DNA of 64,000 nucleotides from Symsagittifera roscoffensis (lineage: Eukaryota; Xenacoelomorpha; Acoela; Convolutidae): NCBI RefSeq assembly GCF_963678635.1, contig NC_087069.1, positions 21,779,138-21,843,137 on the forward strand, read 5' to 3'. Below the pieces are notes generated by a model. The model saw only the letters and a program-made list of their open reading frames with translations, was not told where the DNA came from and made no database searches. The position numbers and the translations under genes are program-made. This document shows, one piece after another, positions 9,488 to 19,563 of this stretch (position 1 is the first letter of the stretch; every line of letters starts with the position of its first letter).

Positions 9488-10997
9488 AGAAAGTCCAGAT
9501 GATGATGATATCTTCCCCTTTATAGTAGATGCAACCACTGATAGAGGACAGCATATATTTTGCAAAAATTTACTCTTAAATTTATTTGAACCCGGAATCA
9601 GTCCATGTAAAACAGAGTTCCCAGATGTAAAAATCAAAAGACAAGATATCGATCACTATCTGAAAGATATATGTAACTTAACACAACAATACGGAATCTA
9701 CTCCATAGAATTCAGCTCACCAAACCAGAATCACAACAAATATGTAATTCAAACAGACGACCTTGATTTAGAATTTTCAAAAGTATTCTCAGAATATATA
9801 AAAAGCATACAATATCATAACTCACAAAGAGCAAACTCCATATTCACCAATGAAGTTTTTGCAATAATATATAGTTATATCTCGATATTAGAAAACGAAA
9901 TCCAAATACCAAATGTCTCACCGACAGAAACATCTAAACATATAAGAGTACGACATGAAATCACACTACTCTCTAGTTTTCTAAATATCATTAAAGAAAA
10001 TTTCACGAAAGATGAAGTTTCACAACATACAAAACATGACTTACAAAAAATTTTGGCATGGTTCATAATAGATTATTTCACACATAATATTGATTTAATT
10101 TCACAAGCAAGAAAAAATTTTAGACCTCAAAACTCAAACGATGATACTGCTATCACAGAACAATCAGACTATGTTTGGGACCCCGAATGGTCTCATCCCG
10201 CATTTATAAACTTCCCACAATCAATCTCAAGTCAAGCAATAAGTACGATATCTTATATAAGAGATTATGTAAGAGTAATACCATTAACCATTGATGCAAC
10301 ACCATTAAACTATATTAAATTTTTACCTGATATGCAAAATAATAGTTTAAACTCTACAGTCATACACAATGAAAACCTCAATGGAACTAGGAATCTTACT
10401 CAACAAGATATCCAGACACCATCACACTTCATAAATGAAGAAATCGTACACACAACAACTACACAACAAAGTATTTCACCAATACGTCCAAACTTAACAA
10501 CACCAAGAAATACAAACCCTTCACAAACACAGGTAACCTTACAATCAACCGTTAAACCTTCGGTTGCCCCAAAATATTCACACATGGATTATCAAACATA
10601 CAGACCCATGACAATACCGCCAAAAACACGCAAAACGTTCACTAGAAACAATTTTGCAGAACATAATTATAATTACACACATCCATCAAAAACAAATTAT
10701 CAACCACGAAAAAATTTTAGTAATTATACAAGATCTCGAAACTGGGATAACCCAATGGCACCACCTAATTCAGTAAATTTCCAAACAAATTTACATCCTC
10801 CACAGGATCGTATGAAAATTATCCATTTTTTCAACAAAATAAAAATAAAAAACAAACATCTTATCAAATGGATTACTTATCCTCAGATGATGATTTTTTA
10901 CAACCAGATATATTTGCACCCTATAATCAAGAATATCGTGGACAAGGAATACAGAAACCACATACAAATCATAGAATTTTTTCTCCACAACCAATAG
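9462..10997 (+). CDS. gag: gag, N-terminal part
   Basis: Starts at ATG 9462, conserved in A and C. The first 230 residues or so form an unrecognised, probably helical domain. A long Asn/Gln/Thr/Pro-rich linker follows. After about residue 450 (near 10810) the frame no longer matches copy A, and the homologous reading continues in the frame of 10868-12106. The last 60 residues of this ORF are therefore out of frame, the result of a small indel. Role: particle structural protein. Confidence 0.75.
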   Translation: MSSTHTPGEESPDDDDIFPFIVDATTDRGQHIFCKNLLLNLFEPGISPCKTEFPDVKIKRQDIDHYLKDICNLTQQYGIYSIEFSSPNQNHNKYVIQTDDLDLEFSKVFSEYIKSIQYHNSQRANSIFTNEVFAIIYSYISILENEIQIPNVSPTETSKHIRVRHEITLLSSFLNIIKENFTKDEVSQHTKHDLQKILAWFIIDYFTHNIDLISQARKNFRPQNSNDDTAITEQSDYVWDPEWSHPAFINFPQSISSQAISTISYIRDYVRVIPLTIDATPLNYIKFLPDMQNNSLNSTVIHNENLNGTRNLTQQDIQTPSHFINEEIVHTTTTQQSISPIRPNLTTPRNTNPSQTQVTLQSTVKPSVAPKYSHMDYQTYRPMTIPPKTRKTFTRNNFAEHNYNYTHPSKTNYQPRKNFSNYTRSRNWDNPMAPPNSVNFQTNLHPPQDRMKIIHFFNKIKIKNKHLIKWITYPQMMIFYNQIYLHPIIKNIVDKEYRNHIQIIEFFLHNQ

Positions 10998-12106
10998 ATA
11001 CACAAAATCAACAACCAATTCAGCAACAAAACCCAATTAATACACAATCTTTTCAACCAATTCAGCAACAAAACCCAATGATTGCACACTCGTATCAACC
11101 AACACAAATGCAAAATGAAATACCACTCCCATATTATCTTCAACAAAACGAAATAACAAGAAATCAACTTTCAAATTTTTCTCAAATGCCAAATGCAGCA
11201 GAATCATTACAAATGACAATGAATCCATACCTTATGGGTGGATCATCAATAACATCAAATAAACTTTTAATGGTATTCACAGGAACAGACCCTGAATACT
11301 CTGTAGAAGACTATTTAAATGCAGTAACAGCAAATTTGATTTTAAATATAGGACCTGAACCAATTAACACGCCACTACATCAATACTGGATACATCGACG
11401 CACAGCGTTGATACAAACAACTTTAGATGGCGCAGCCCAAAAATGGTTTTCAGTATTGCCTCTAGAAATAAAATCAAATTGGAAAAGGTTTACACAAGAA
11501 TTTTCAAAAATGTTTGACTCCGAAAGAAACAAACAACAACAAAGAGTTTTATGTAATGAAATTCGCAGATTACCAAACGAAACCATCAAGCAATTAGCAG
11601 TACGAATCGAAACACTAGTTCGAAAAGCATATTCATTAAATACACACGACTATAAAAACACAAAGATGACAGAAATCTTAATGATGACCTTAACACCACA
11701 ATTAAGGAAAATAGCAATAAAAAAGAGAGCATCCCATCCTTCTTCAATTCGAGAACCCGATTTAGATTTTCGAAAACTAGTAGACAAACTAGAACAAGCA
11801 GAAATCACAATGAAACTCGAAGAAACAGAAAATCTGAAATTACAATACGTTAACAGAATTGAAACAGCTTCCACAAATATTAACAATATACAGGAATCAG
11901 ATACAGACCTCGTTGAAAAATTCACTGAAATACTCAAATTTATGAAAAACACCAAAACTTTAAAGGCAAACCATCTTTCAAAAAATGGTGTAATTATTGC
12001 CGACGATACGGACATAGTATTTCTGAATGTAGACAAAAACAGCAAGATAATCAAAATAAACCTCAAAAATACAAAGAACCAAATAAGTCATTCTATCAAT
12101 ACATGA
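10868..12106 (+). CDS. gag: gag, capsid part
   Basis: In the frame that continues gag after the break. A Gln/Pro-rich stretch with PIQQQNP repeats is followed by a typical LTR-retroelement capsid region (about residues 130-270). This includes FTGTDPEYSVEDYLNAV, the Trp-containing AAQKWFSVLP motif and ERNKQQQRVL. A coiled-coil-like charged segment follows. Near 11950-11985 the homologous frame changes again: the zinc knuckle is read in another frame, so the last 45 or so residues here are out of frame. Confidence 0.8.
   Translation: MDYLSSDDDFLQPDIFAPYNQEYRGQGIQKPHTNHRIFSPQPIDTQNQQPIQQQNPINTQSFQPIQQQNPMIAHSYQPTQMQNEIPLPYYLQQNEITRNQLSNFSQMPNAAESLQMTMNPYLMGGSSITSNKLLMVFTGTDPEYSVEDYLNAVTANLILNIGPEPINTPLHQYWIHRRTALIQTTLDGAAQKWFSVLPLEIKSNWKRFTQEFSKMFDSERNKQQQRVLCNEIRRLPNETIKQLAVRIETLVRKAYSLNTHDYKNTKMTEILMMTLTPQLRKIAIKKRASHPSSIREPDLDFRKLVDKLEQAEITMKLEETENLKLQYVNRIETASTNINNIQESDTDLVEKFTEILKFMKNTKTLKANHLSKNGVIIADDTDIVFLNVDKNSKIIKINLKNTKNQISHSINT
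11989..12030 (+). other. Nucleocapsid zinc knuckle (CCHC)
   Basis: In the frame shared with the ORF at 12103-12582 these bases encode CNYCRRYGHSISEC, an exact CX2CX4HX4C knuckle that binds genomic RNA in Gag proteins. It is not in the capsid frame, so either a mutation or a programmed shift separates them. Copies A and C do not reach this region within the window. Confidence 0.85.
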
Positions 12107-12582
12107 AGAAAGATCAAAATCTACCGAACAAAAATGTATACAGCAACAATAGTTCAGGAAAACCACTCCCGAACAATACAAATTATACAAGAAATCAATC
12201 ACCACATAACTCAAGTTATAGAGGAAGATCACCAGAACGAATAAATACACAAAATTCGTCACAAAGTCACTACAATAGACCAAAAAGTAGAAATAACTAC
12301 TCCAGATCTAACTCAAACACAACACAATTTGTTTCTAGATCTAATTCCCAATCAAGAAATAGATACTATCCAAACAATCAGTCACGAAACTCATCATATA
12401 ATAGAAATAGAAACTATTCCAATAATCGAAATAGAAGCTATTCAAACAACCGAAATCAGTATTATCCAAACAATCGATCAAGAAATAACTCATATAATAG
12501 ATCAAACAGTAATTATCAAAATAGAACGCGAAATAATTCACAAAATCGACATTCAAGTTATAATAATCGTTATAGAAATTAA
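12103..12582 (+). CDS. Nucleocapsid-like Arg/Asn/Ser/Tyr-rich tail
   Basis: Same frame as the zinc knuckle just upstream; the ATG at 12103 is internal, not a proposed start. The sequence is almost all Asn, Ser, Arg and Tyr in short repeats (SRNRYYPNNQSRNSS, NRNRSYSNNRNQYYP). It resembles an unstructured RNA-binding tail. Ends at TAA 12580-12582, before the protease frame. Confidence 0.6.
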   Translation: MKKDQNLPNKNVYSNNSSGKPLPNNTNYTRNQSPHNSSYRGRSPERINTQNSSQSHYNRPKSRNNYSRSNSNTTQFVSRSNSQSRNRYYPNNQSRNSSYNRNRNYSNNRNRSYSNNRNQYYPNNRSRNNSYNRSNSNYQNRTRNNSQNRHSSYNNRYRN

Positions 12583-12810
12583 TCCCAATCACCACACCGG
12601 AATAATAATCATTATAATAATTCTAATAATCGCCACAGAAGTAGTACACCTAAACATCAAAGACATATTAATCAAGTACAATCTAATCCAGAAACAACAT
12701 CAGACCCTCCAGGTATTGATGACACAGTAAATGATACGTTACAACTCAATCAAATAAACTGTGGATCATCAGATTCAGAAAGTGATACAGAAAACACTCT
12801 CTCCATCAAT

Positions 12811-13650
12811 ATGATAGCAGTCGAAAATGACTATGAACCTGTTATATATGAACAACCTTTTTCATCACACATATATGAAAATCAATCAGAATTCCTTCAC
12901 AATTATTATACTAAATCCATACATTCCACACCAACGACGCAAGAAACTAATGGAATTAACACTACAAATCAACCCAATGAAAATGACAAAACAAAATGCT
13001 TGAATACAAATCACATCTATCAAAATATACAAAAAGAACAACCCAAAGAAAAAATTTGGACAATACCATTTCTCTTAGAAAGTCCAAGAAACAAAGAATT
13101 TCAACCACCAGATCTTGAAATTGATTTTTTAATTGATTCAGGAGCAGAATCAAATATAATAAACATTCCCACGTGGAATGAAATTAAAACTTTACACCCA
13201 AAGCTAACACCTCTTGAAACCTCCAGTAAGTTAGCAACAGCACAAGGATCAACATTAATAAACTACGGAAAAATTCAATTATTTCTTCTCCCCACAAGAA
13301 CAATAGAGCAAAATAAAATTTTAAATAAACCATTTAAACAAATATTCCATATCACCGATATTAAACATAATATCATTGGAATACCATTTATCTCTAAATA
13401 TATACCAAAAATCAACATCTTGAATAGTAAAATATTAATCAAAGATAAATATACAAAAACAAAAGACACATCCCTAACATTTTTTCAAAGATTAAATAAA
13501 CAACCACCATTCTTTTCAAAATTTTACCCAATATATAACCAACAAAGAAAACATTTGAAACCACTATCAGGAAATATCTATAATTTTTCAATCAAACAAG
13601 TTCACCAATATGATAAAAAACAAACAAAAATTTTATATGTCAGATTTTGA
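12811..13650 (+). CDS. Retroelement aspartic protease
   Basis: 280 codons. The active-site motif FLIDSGAESN (Asp-Ser-Gly) is near residue 110, followed by an Ile/Asn-rich fold and the late IIGIPFISKY segment that stands in for the usual ILGxDFL element. It processes Gag-Pol. The first 100 residues are a low-complexity spacer and may belong to the end of Gag. The frame matches the zinc-knuckle frame but is separated from it by the stop at 12580; it overlaps the pol ORF by 41 bases in a different frame. Confidence 0.8.
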   Translation: MIAVENDYEPVIYEQPFSSHIYENQSEFLHNYYTKSIHSTPTTQETNGINTTNQPNENDKTKCLNTNHIYQNIQKEQPKEKIWTIPFLLESPRNKEFQPPDLEIDFLIDSGAESNIINIPTWNEIKTLHPKLTPLETSSKLATAQGSTLINYGKIQLFLLPTRTIEQNKILNKPFKQIFHITDIKHNIIGIPFISKYIPKINILNSKILIKDKYTKTKDTSLTFFQRLNKQPPFFSKFYPIYNQQRKHLKPLSGNIYNFSIKQVHQYDKKQTKILYVRF

Positions 13651-15019
13651 ATTCAAACCTATTCATAAATTTTTCAAAATCACAATCTCATCAATAAAAT
13701 ATTTGAAAAACTCGAATTCAGATATTATTTCCTTACATGTATACAACAATACACCTTACCAAGTAACATTACCTTTAGGAATTTTAGGCTATTGCAAAAC
13801 CAACGCTACAATATCACCAATACACGAAAAAGCATATCGCGTAAATAATATACTCCAATTATTAGATATTTGCCAATCCACAATTCTTAATGAAGAATTA
13901 TCTATAAATAATATAATAAGTAACGAAAACAGAAATACGGATTATTTCACAAAAACCCCCTATTTCAAACCTACATTCAACATAAGTAACTACACAGAGA
14001 ATCAACAGAAATTTTTAACAATGTTTAATTTCCAACATTCACAAATAACACAAGACGAATTTGAAAAATTAGCCAAACAGCTAATTAAATATTCATCAGT
14101 CTATGCAACATCCAAATTTGATGTTGGCAAAATCAGCTCATCACTACATCTCCCATTAAAACCAGACGCAGTTTTCAAAAAACAAAGAGCAAGTAAAGTA
14201 CCAATTCACTTACACGATAAAGTGAACAGATTACTCGACATTTTAGAACAATACAACATTATATCACCAGTAAATAAAGAAGAACAACCAAAAGGCAACA
14301 CATTTATCAACGCCGTTATCATTCTAGCCAAAGGAGAATCATTAAAAATCGTTCTCGACGCTAGATACCTCAATTCACTCATAGATGAATCAAAGTGCAA
14401 TTGGCCTATTGAGCCAATACAAGTTATTTTAACAAAAAAAAACGGAAAATACTTTACAACCGCCGATATGAATAGTGCATATAATCAAATGCCATCAGAT
14501 GAACAATCAAGACGTTTAACACAATTTGTTATTGGAAACCAACAATATGAATTCAACCGCTTATTCTATGGAATATCCATAGGACCAGCAGCATTTTCAG
14601 CTTTTATGAGCAAAATTTTTAGACCACTAATACTCAAGAAAAACGCAATTACCTATTTAGACGATGTTTTTATGCAATCACAGAAAAAAGAAGAAATGTT
14701 CAATGTTTTAGAACAATATCACCAAATACTTCAGAACGAAAATCTGAAGGCCGCCCCCGATAAATCACACTTCTTTTTGACAAGAGTTAAATTCTTAGGA
14801 CATAATATAGAAAGAAAAACAATCACTCCATTGAAATCACGCATTGACGCTATTCAAAAACTCCAACCACCAACAAATAAAAAGAAAATCCAAGAATTTC
14901 TTGGAATGTTAAACTTTTTAAGCAAATATGTTTATAAAATGCAATTAAATATTCATCAGTCTATGCAACATCCAAATTTGATGTTGGCAAAATCAGCTCA
15001 TCACTACATCTCCCATTAA
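13610..15019 (+). CDS. pol: pol, first RT part, broken by duplication
   Basis: A protease-RT linker, then RT fingers and palm: IVLDARYLNSLI, YFTTADMNSAYNQMP, FNRLFYGISIGPAAF and the catalytic YLDD at 14654-14665. From 14943 the sequence repeats what began at 14083, in another frame, and ends at a stop. The 860-bp insertion is not a multiple of three, so this ORF lacks RNase H and integrase. Confidence 0.88.
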   Translation: MIKNKQKFYMSDFEFKPIHKFFKITISSIKYLKNSNSDIISLHVYNNTPYQVTLPLGILGYCKTNATISPIHEKAYRVNNILQLLDICQSTILNEELSINNIISNENRNTDYFTKTPYFKPTFNISNYTENQQKFLTMFNFQHSQITQDEFEKLAKQLIKYSSVYATSKFDVGKISSSLHLPLKPDAVFKKQRASKVPIHLHDKVNRLLDILEQYNIISPVNKEEQPKGNTFINAVIILAKGESLKIVLDARYLNSLIDESKCNWPIEPIQVILTKKNGKYFTTADMNSAYNQMPSDEQSRRLTQFVIGNQQYEFNRLFYGISIGPAAFSAFMSKIFRPLILKKNAITYLDDVFMQSQKKEEMFNVLEQYHQILQNENLKAAPDKSHFFLTRVKFLGHNIERKTITPLKSRIDAIQKLQPPTNKKKIQEFLGMLNFLSKYVYKMQLNIHQSMQHPNLMLAKSAHHYISH

Positions 15020-15802
15020 AACCAGACGCAGTTTTCAAAAAACAAAGAGCAAGTAAAGTACCAATTCACTTACACGATAAAGTGAACAGATTACTCGACA
15101 TTTTAGAACAATACAACATTATATCACCAGTAAATAAAGAAGAACAACCAAAAGGCAACACATTTATCAACGCCGTTATCATTCTAGCCAAAGGAGAATC
15201 ATTAAAAATCGTTCTCGACGCTAGATACCTCAATTCACTCATAGATGAATCAAAGTGCAATTGGCCTATTGAGCCAATACAAGTTATTTTAACAAAAAAA
15301 AACGGAAAATACTTTACAACCGCCGATATGAATAGTGCATATAATCAAATGCCATCAGATGAACAATCAAGACGTTTAACACAATTTGTTATTGGAAACC
15401 AACAATATGAATTCAACCGCTTATTCTATGGAATATCCATAGGACCAGCAGCATTTTCAGCTTTTATGAGCAAAATTTTTAGACCACTAATACTCAAGAA
15501 AAACGCAATTACCTATTTAGACGATGTTTTTATGCAATCACAGAAAAAAGAAGAAATGTTCAATGTTTTAGAACAATATCACCAAATACTTCAGAACGAA
15601 AATCTGAAGGCCGCCCCCGATAAATCACACTTCTTTTTGACAAGAGTTAAATTCTTAGGACATAATATAGAAAGAAAAACAATCACTCCATTGAAATCAC
15701 GCATTGACGCTATTCAAAAACTCCAACCACCAACAAATAAAAAGAAAATCCAAGAATTTCTTGGAATGTTAAACTTTTTAAGCAAATATGTTTATAAAAT
15801 GC
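14083..15802 (+). repeat. 860-bp tandem duplication in RT
   Basis: Copy 1 is 14083-14942 and copy 2 is 14943-15802, identical wherever compared. Both breakpoints share the 5-base AATTA (14083 and 15803). It duplicates nearly the whole RT catalytic domain, including YLDD (14654 and 15514). Consistent with microhomology-mediated duplication, replication slippage, template switching in reverse transcription, or an assembly error. Confidence 0.9.
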
Positions 15803-18546
15803 AATTATATCTACGACCATTCTATAATATACTTAGACAAAAAAATAATTTTGAATGGAATACAGAACATCCAGCACGATTTGAAGAAATAAAGAAACTC
15901 TTAACTGAACAAATTTCAAACACAATTCTAGATCCCGATCAACCATTTTATGCAATGTGCGATGCTTCGAACTTTGGCATCGGCGCAGCATTATTACAAT
16001 CACATAATGGTACAAATAAAATGAACCTCATATCAGCAAATTCTCGATTATTCACTCAAGCAGAGCTACGACTCTCAACTCTAATGAGAGAATGTACAGC
16101 CATAATATATACATTAACAGAATATGAATTTCTGATACTTGGATCAAAACATCCCACAGTTCTATTCACAGACCATAAACCAATCATCTTTCTCTTTACA
16201 CAAAAGTCTAATCCAAACCACCGAGTTTATAGATTTCAACTAATTTTAATGAAATTCCCAAACTTACATATAGTTTGGACCACAGGAAAAAATCTTGCAT
16301 TACCAGACACCTTAAGTCGAAATGCGCCACCTGAATTACTTACACGTAAAACCACAGTTGAAATACCCAAAAATATAAAATTCTACCTTGCAGAAAATGA
16401 AACATCACCCCGATTGGAATGCAAATATGCAGTAAAAACTGACGTTGAACAATCACAAATAAATAGTTTACAACATTTCCCACTTTATTTAGATTGTCAA
16501 AATAATCACTATGAAGTTGATCTACTTGGAACATCAACTTTTAAACCAATCCCATATTCACAATGGATAAAAAATAACACCCAACAAAAAAGAATAAAAC
16601 AACATCCGCCTAAAAAAGACCTTTTTCCACTAATTGAAAAAGAAAACTTAACTGATAAAATAAACTTATCAGGACCACAAACAAACGATTCAAAATACAC
16701 AATAAATCAAGTTTTTGACCTCCATGACCCACTTGATACAATACCCTTATCTAAATTAGAAACTGAAAACATTTTTCTCCCCCCAACAGAAACAATTACA
16801 ATTTCAACATTGAAACAATATCAAAATCTTGACCCGGTAATTAGACAACTAAAATCATGGCACAAATATAAAACTAAACCTATCAAGGCAGATTCAACTA
16901 TTCTAGGAAACAAAACACTCCTCCGATACTTTCGCAAATTTAATAACATAACAATTAACGAAAATACAGACCTTTTAGAATATAAATTAAATGAATCTAC
17001 AGTTCCCTGTCTCCCTTTAAGTATGATTCTCATAGCTTTTAACATTTCACATACACAAAATATTAAAGGACACTCTGGATCAGAGAAAACATATTCAAAT
17101 TTCATACAAAACTTTTATTTCCCAAATGCACCAATTTGGATAAAAGTACTATGCAATGACTGTATAGTATGCCAACTAAATAAACCTTACCCAAATCAAA
17201 AACAAATAGCACAAAAACAAGATTTTAAAGGACACAGTTTGTACTTTAACCACCGTATCTCATTTGATACTAAAGGACCAATTTCACCCTCATCAGAAGG
17301 AAACTCCTACATTATGGTAATTGTTGACGCATTTACACATTATGTAGCACTTAACCCAGTACCACATTGTAACGCTTATGATGCTTACACAACGCTTTAT
17401 GAACACTGGATAGCCAAATTTGGACTACCAGAAATTTTAGTTACAGACAACGGTACAGAATTCATAAATAATGAAATCATCACACTATGTCATTTATATA
17501 ACATCAAACACAAACCACGTACATCTCATGCACCTTGGACAAACGGCTTAGTCGAAGGTATGAACCGTTCATTACAAGAATATCTTAGATGTATCATCAA
17601 TGGAAATGATACAAGATATACCGAATGGTCAGCAGATGTAAAACTATTTCCCTTAGCATATAATTCACAAATCAGGACAACTCTAGGAATGTCACCATAT
17701 GAAATGGTTTTTAACCAAAAGCCACGCAAACCACTAATGTTTACAGCAAACTCTCATAAAAACGCACAAGGTTATTGTCAACCAAATAAAGACTCAATTT
17801 GTTATAACCTACCTTTACATACACACGATGAAGATCATTTCCATCACCCACAAATTCTTAAATTAGCCTCCGGTACACACACCGAATGGATTTTAAGCAG
17901 AGATAAAAAACACAATGAAATTTATCAAAAAGTAACAAAAAAGTTGTTACAAAGGCAAAACATTAATGAACAAATAAATTCACGCTTTACACCAGCCTCC
18001 GATTTAAAAATTGGAACATTTGTTTTAATACCCAATTTTACCACTCAAAGAGGAATTTCTAAAAAATTACAACCCCTTCGTAAAGGACTATACCAAATAA
18101 TTGCAAAACCCACTGATGTCACATATAAAATCACCGACTCAGACAAAAAAGAAATCGTTCAGCACCGAAATAACCTATTACCTTATTATCCAAAAGAATA
18201 CGCACTCCGCGAACTAACTCAACTATATTCTTTCACAGGTTTAAAAGTTATTCAAAATGACCCACATCCGGAAAACACAACAAAGAAACAAAATGATAAT
18301 CACCTCGGAAATAAAAATATAAAATCAACCACCACAAAAAACAATACAAAAAACCTAGATCAAAAAACATCTCAAAAAGAAAGAAAAAATCGAAAAATGA
18401 CCGAACAAATAATACCCCAAGAGCAAATCGACAAATCAGAACATAGAAAATCATCAAAACTTAGAAATCAACCACGTAAAAATTATAAAATATTCATCCC
18501 ACAATCTAAAACATTAAAGAAAGTCGAATTTCAAAAACAATTTTAG
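15082..18546 (+). CDS. pol: pol: RT, RNase H, integrase
   Basis: 1154 codons. The second RT copy carries YLDD at 15514-15525, then the connection. RNase H follows: CDASNFGIGAAL, RECTAIIYTLTEYE, LFTDHKPI and the end motif LPDTLSRN. Integrase has a zinc domain (HTQNIKGH...CNDCIVC), and a catalytic core with Asp in SFDTKGPIS, Asp in VTDNGTEF and Glu in NGLVEGMNRSL. A GPY/F-like C-terminal module (LRKGLYQI) and a Lys-rich tail complete it. These make the DNA copy and insert it into the host genome. The ATG at 15082 lies inside duplicated RT sequence and is not the natural start. All catalytic residues looked for are present. Confidence 0.92.
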   Translation: MNRLLDILEQYNIISPVNKEEQPKGNTFINAVIILAKGESLKIVLDARYLNSLIDESKCNWPIEPIQVILTKKNGKYFTTADMNSAYNQMPSDEQSRRLTQFVIGNQQYEFNRLFYGISIGPAAFSAFMSKIFRPLILKKNAITYLDDVFMQSQKKEEMFNVLEQYHQILQNENLKAAPDKSHFFLTRVKFLGHNIERKTITPLKSRIDAIQKLQPPTNKKKIQEFLGMLNFLSKYVYKMQLYLRPFYNILRQKNNFEWNTEHPARFEEIKKLLTEQISNTILDPDQPFYAMCDASNFGIGAALLQSHNGTNKMNLISANSRLFTQAELRLSTLMRECTAIIYTLTEYEFLILGSKHPTVLFTDHKPIIFLFTQKSNPNHRVYRFQLILMKFPNLHIVWTTGKNLALPDTLSRNAPPELLTRKTTVEIPKNIKFYLAENETSPRLECKYAVKTDVEQSQINSLQHFPLYLDCQNNHYEVDLLGTSTFKPIPYSQWIKNNTQQKRIKQHPPKKDLFPLIEKENLTDKINLSGPQTNDSKYTINQVFDLHDPLDTIPLSKLETENIFLPPTETITISTLKQYQNLDPVIRQLKSWHKYKTKPIKADSTILGNKTLLRYFRKFNNITINENTDLLEYKLNESTVPCLPLSMILIAFNISHTQNIKGHSGSEKTYSNFIQNFYFPNAPIWIKVLCNDCIVCQLNKPYPNQKQIAQKQDFKGHSLYFNHRISFDTKGPISPSSEGNSYIMVIVDAFTHYVALNPVPHCNAYDAYTTLYEHWIAKFGLPEILVTDNGTEFINNEIITLCHLYNIKHKPRTSHAPWTNGLVEGMNRSLQEYLRCIINGNDTRYTEWSADVKLFPLAYNSQIRTTLGMSPYEMVFNQKPRKPLMFTANSHKNAQGYCQPNKDSICYNLPLHTHDEDHFHHPQILKLASGTHTEWILSRDKKHNEIYQKVTKKLLQRQNINEQINSRFTPASDLKIGTFVLIPNFTTQRGISKKLQPLRKGLYQIIAKPTDVTYKITDSDKKEIVQHRNNLLPYYPKEYALRELTQLYSFTGLKVIQNDPHPENTTKKQNDNHLGNKNIKSTTTKNNTKNLDQKTSQKERKNRKMTEQIIPQEQIDKSEHRKSSKLRNQPRKNYKIFIPQSKTLKKVEFQKQF

Positions 18547-19366
18547 CTTTACACTTCACAGTCTTGAAACCTCTGAAACATTTTCAATTTTCATTTTTCA
18601 AATAACATGCTGACAAACACGCAATGATTCTAGTTCAAATTTAGACCAATAGGATTCATCCAATCCGTCACCTTCTCTAACTTAAACTCAGATCAATTAG
18701 ACGAACCATATAAAACTTCAGGCATATCTATAACTATAACTTTACAACCTCCAGGTCAAAAATAAGCAAACCACTCCAACTTGTTAACTAAAATAAATAT
18801 CACCATAATATCATATCCCTCCCATATCTAATAACCCAAAGATCAACAATATTTCCCCAACTCAGACCACGAATACCCTCCAACCAAATCTGTTAACTTA
18901 GCCTAAAGTAACAAAACGAACATTTTAATTAGCCTAAAGTACAAAAATCTCACCATACCCCGGATCATTTGACAAATAAAAATAAAGAAAAAAACGACCT
19001 CCCGATCACCGTAAAAATTGCCCCCAACAATTTTTTTACAAAACTCAACCCACTTGTCAAAAAACTAATAAATAATCCGACCACACTTGAAAATTGCCCC
19101 AAACAACAAAAAATATTCGATCAAGAAGTCATTTCTTAAATGTTCTTCTATCAAACAGTCACTAAAATTATCACAAACCTGAAACAATTTTTTACGATAC
19201 TTAAAACTTTTATAATATTTCTTTTTGATATCCTTGAATCTTTTGTAATAATCTTAATCATTTTTTGCAATATTTTTTAAATTTTCTACTCTATATTTGA
19301 ACTATTTCTCCAACTTTCCAAAGCCCTTGATTATATCCACAGGTACGATTCATACAACTTGTCTAA
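18547..19366 (+). other. Non-coding spacer after pol
   Basis: 820 bases, A/C-rich at first then T-rich, without a supported ORF. The end (CTATTTCTCCAACTTTCC ... ATATCCACAG|G at about 19342) looks like a splice acceptor before the small membrane ORF, which would suit a spliced subgenomic RNA. Confidence 0.4.
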
Positions 19367-19555
19367 ATGATACGAACTATTTTCAGTAGAACTGATATTT
19401 TTTTACTATTTGTAATTTTCATAACATTTCTATCATCCCTCATTTTGACCATACGCAAATGTATAAAGAAAGCAATCATCACATACGCCCTAGCAACAAT
19501 CCTCCTAATTCTTTTTTTAGAAGAATACTATAACAAACATAAACTTTTTCACTAA
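19367..19555 (+). CDS. Small two-helix membrane protein
   Basis: 62 codons from ATG 19367, 25 bases after an acceptor-like CCACAG. There are two hydrophobic segments, about residues 11-29 and 36-53, split by a basic turn (RKCIKK), then a charged tail. The hairpin layout resembles small viral membrane proteins, but no family is recognised and short hydrophobic ORFs occur by chance in AT-rich DNA. Copies A and C do not reach this region. Confidence 0.35.
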   Translation: MIRTIFSRTDIFLLFVIFITFLSSLILTIRKCIKKAIITYALATILLILFLEEYYNKHKLFH

Positions 19556-19563
19556 AAGGATAG

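Noticed and set aside
10780-10870. Programmed frameshift in gag near 10810
   Set aside because: Copy A reads through the same region in one frame (95-661, minus), so the copy B change is a simple indel.
12329-12730. 133-codon Ile/Thr-rich ORF
   Set aside because: Shadow frame of the Asn/Arg/Ser-rich nucleocapsid tail.
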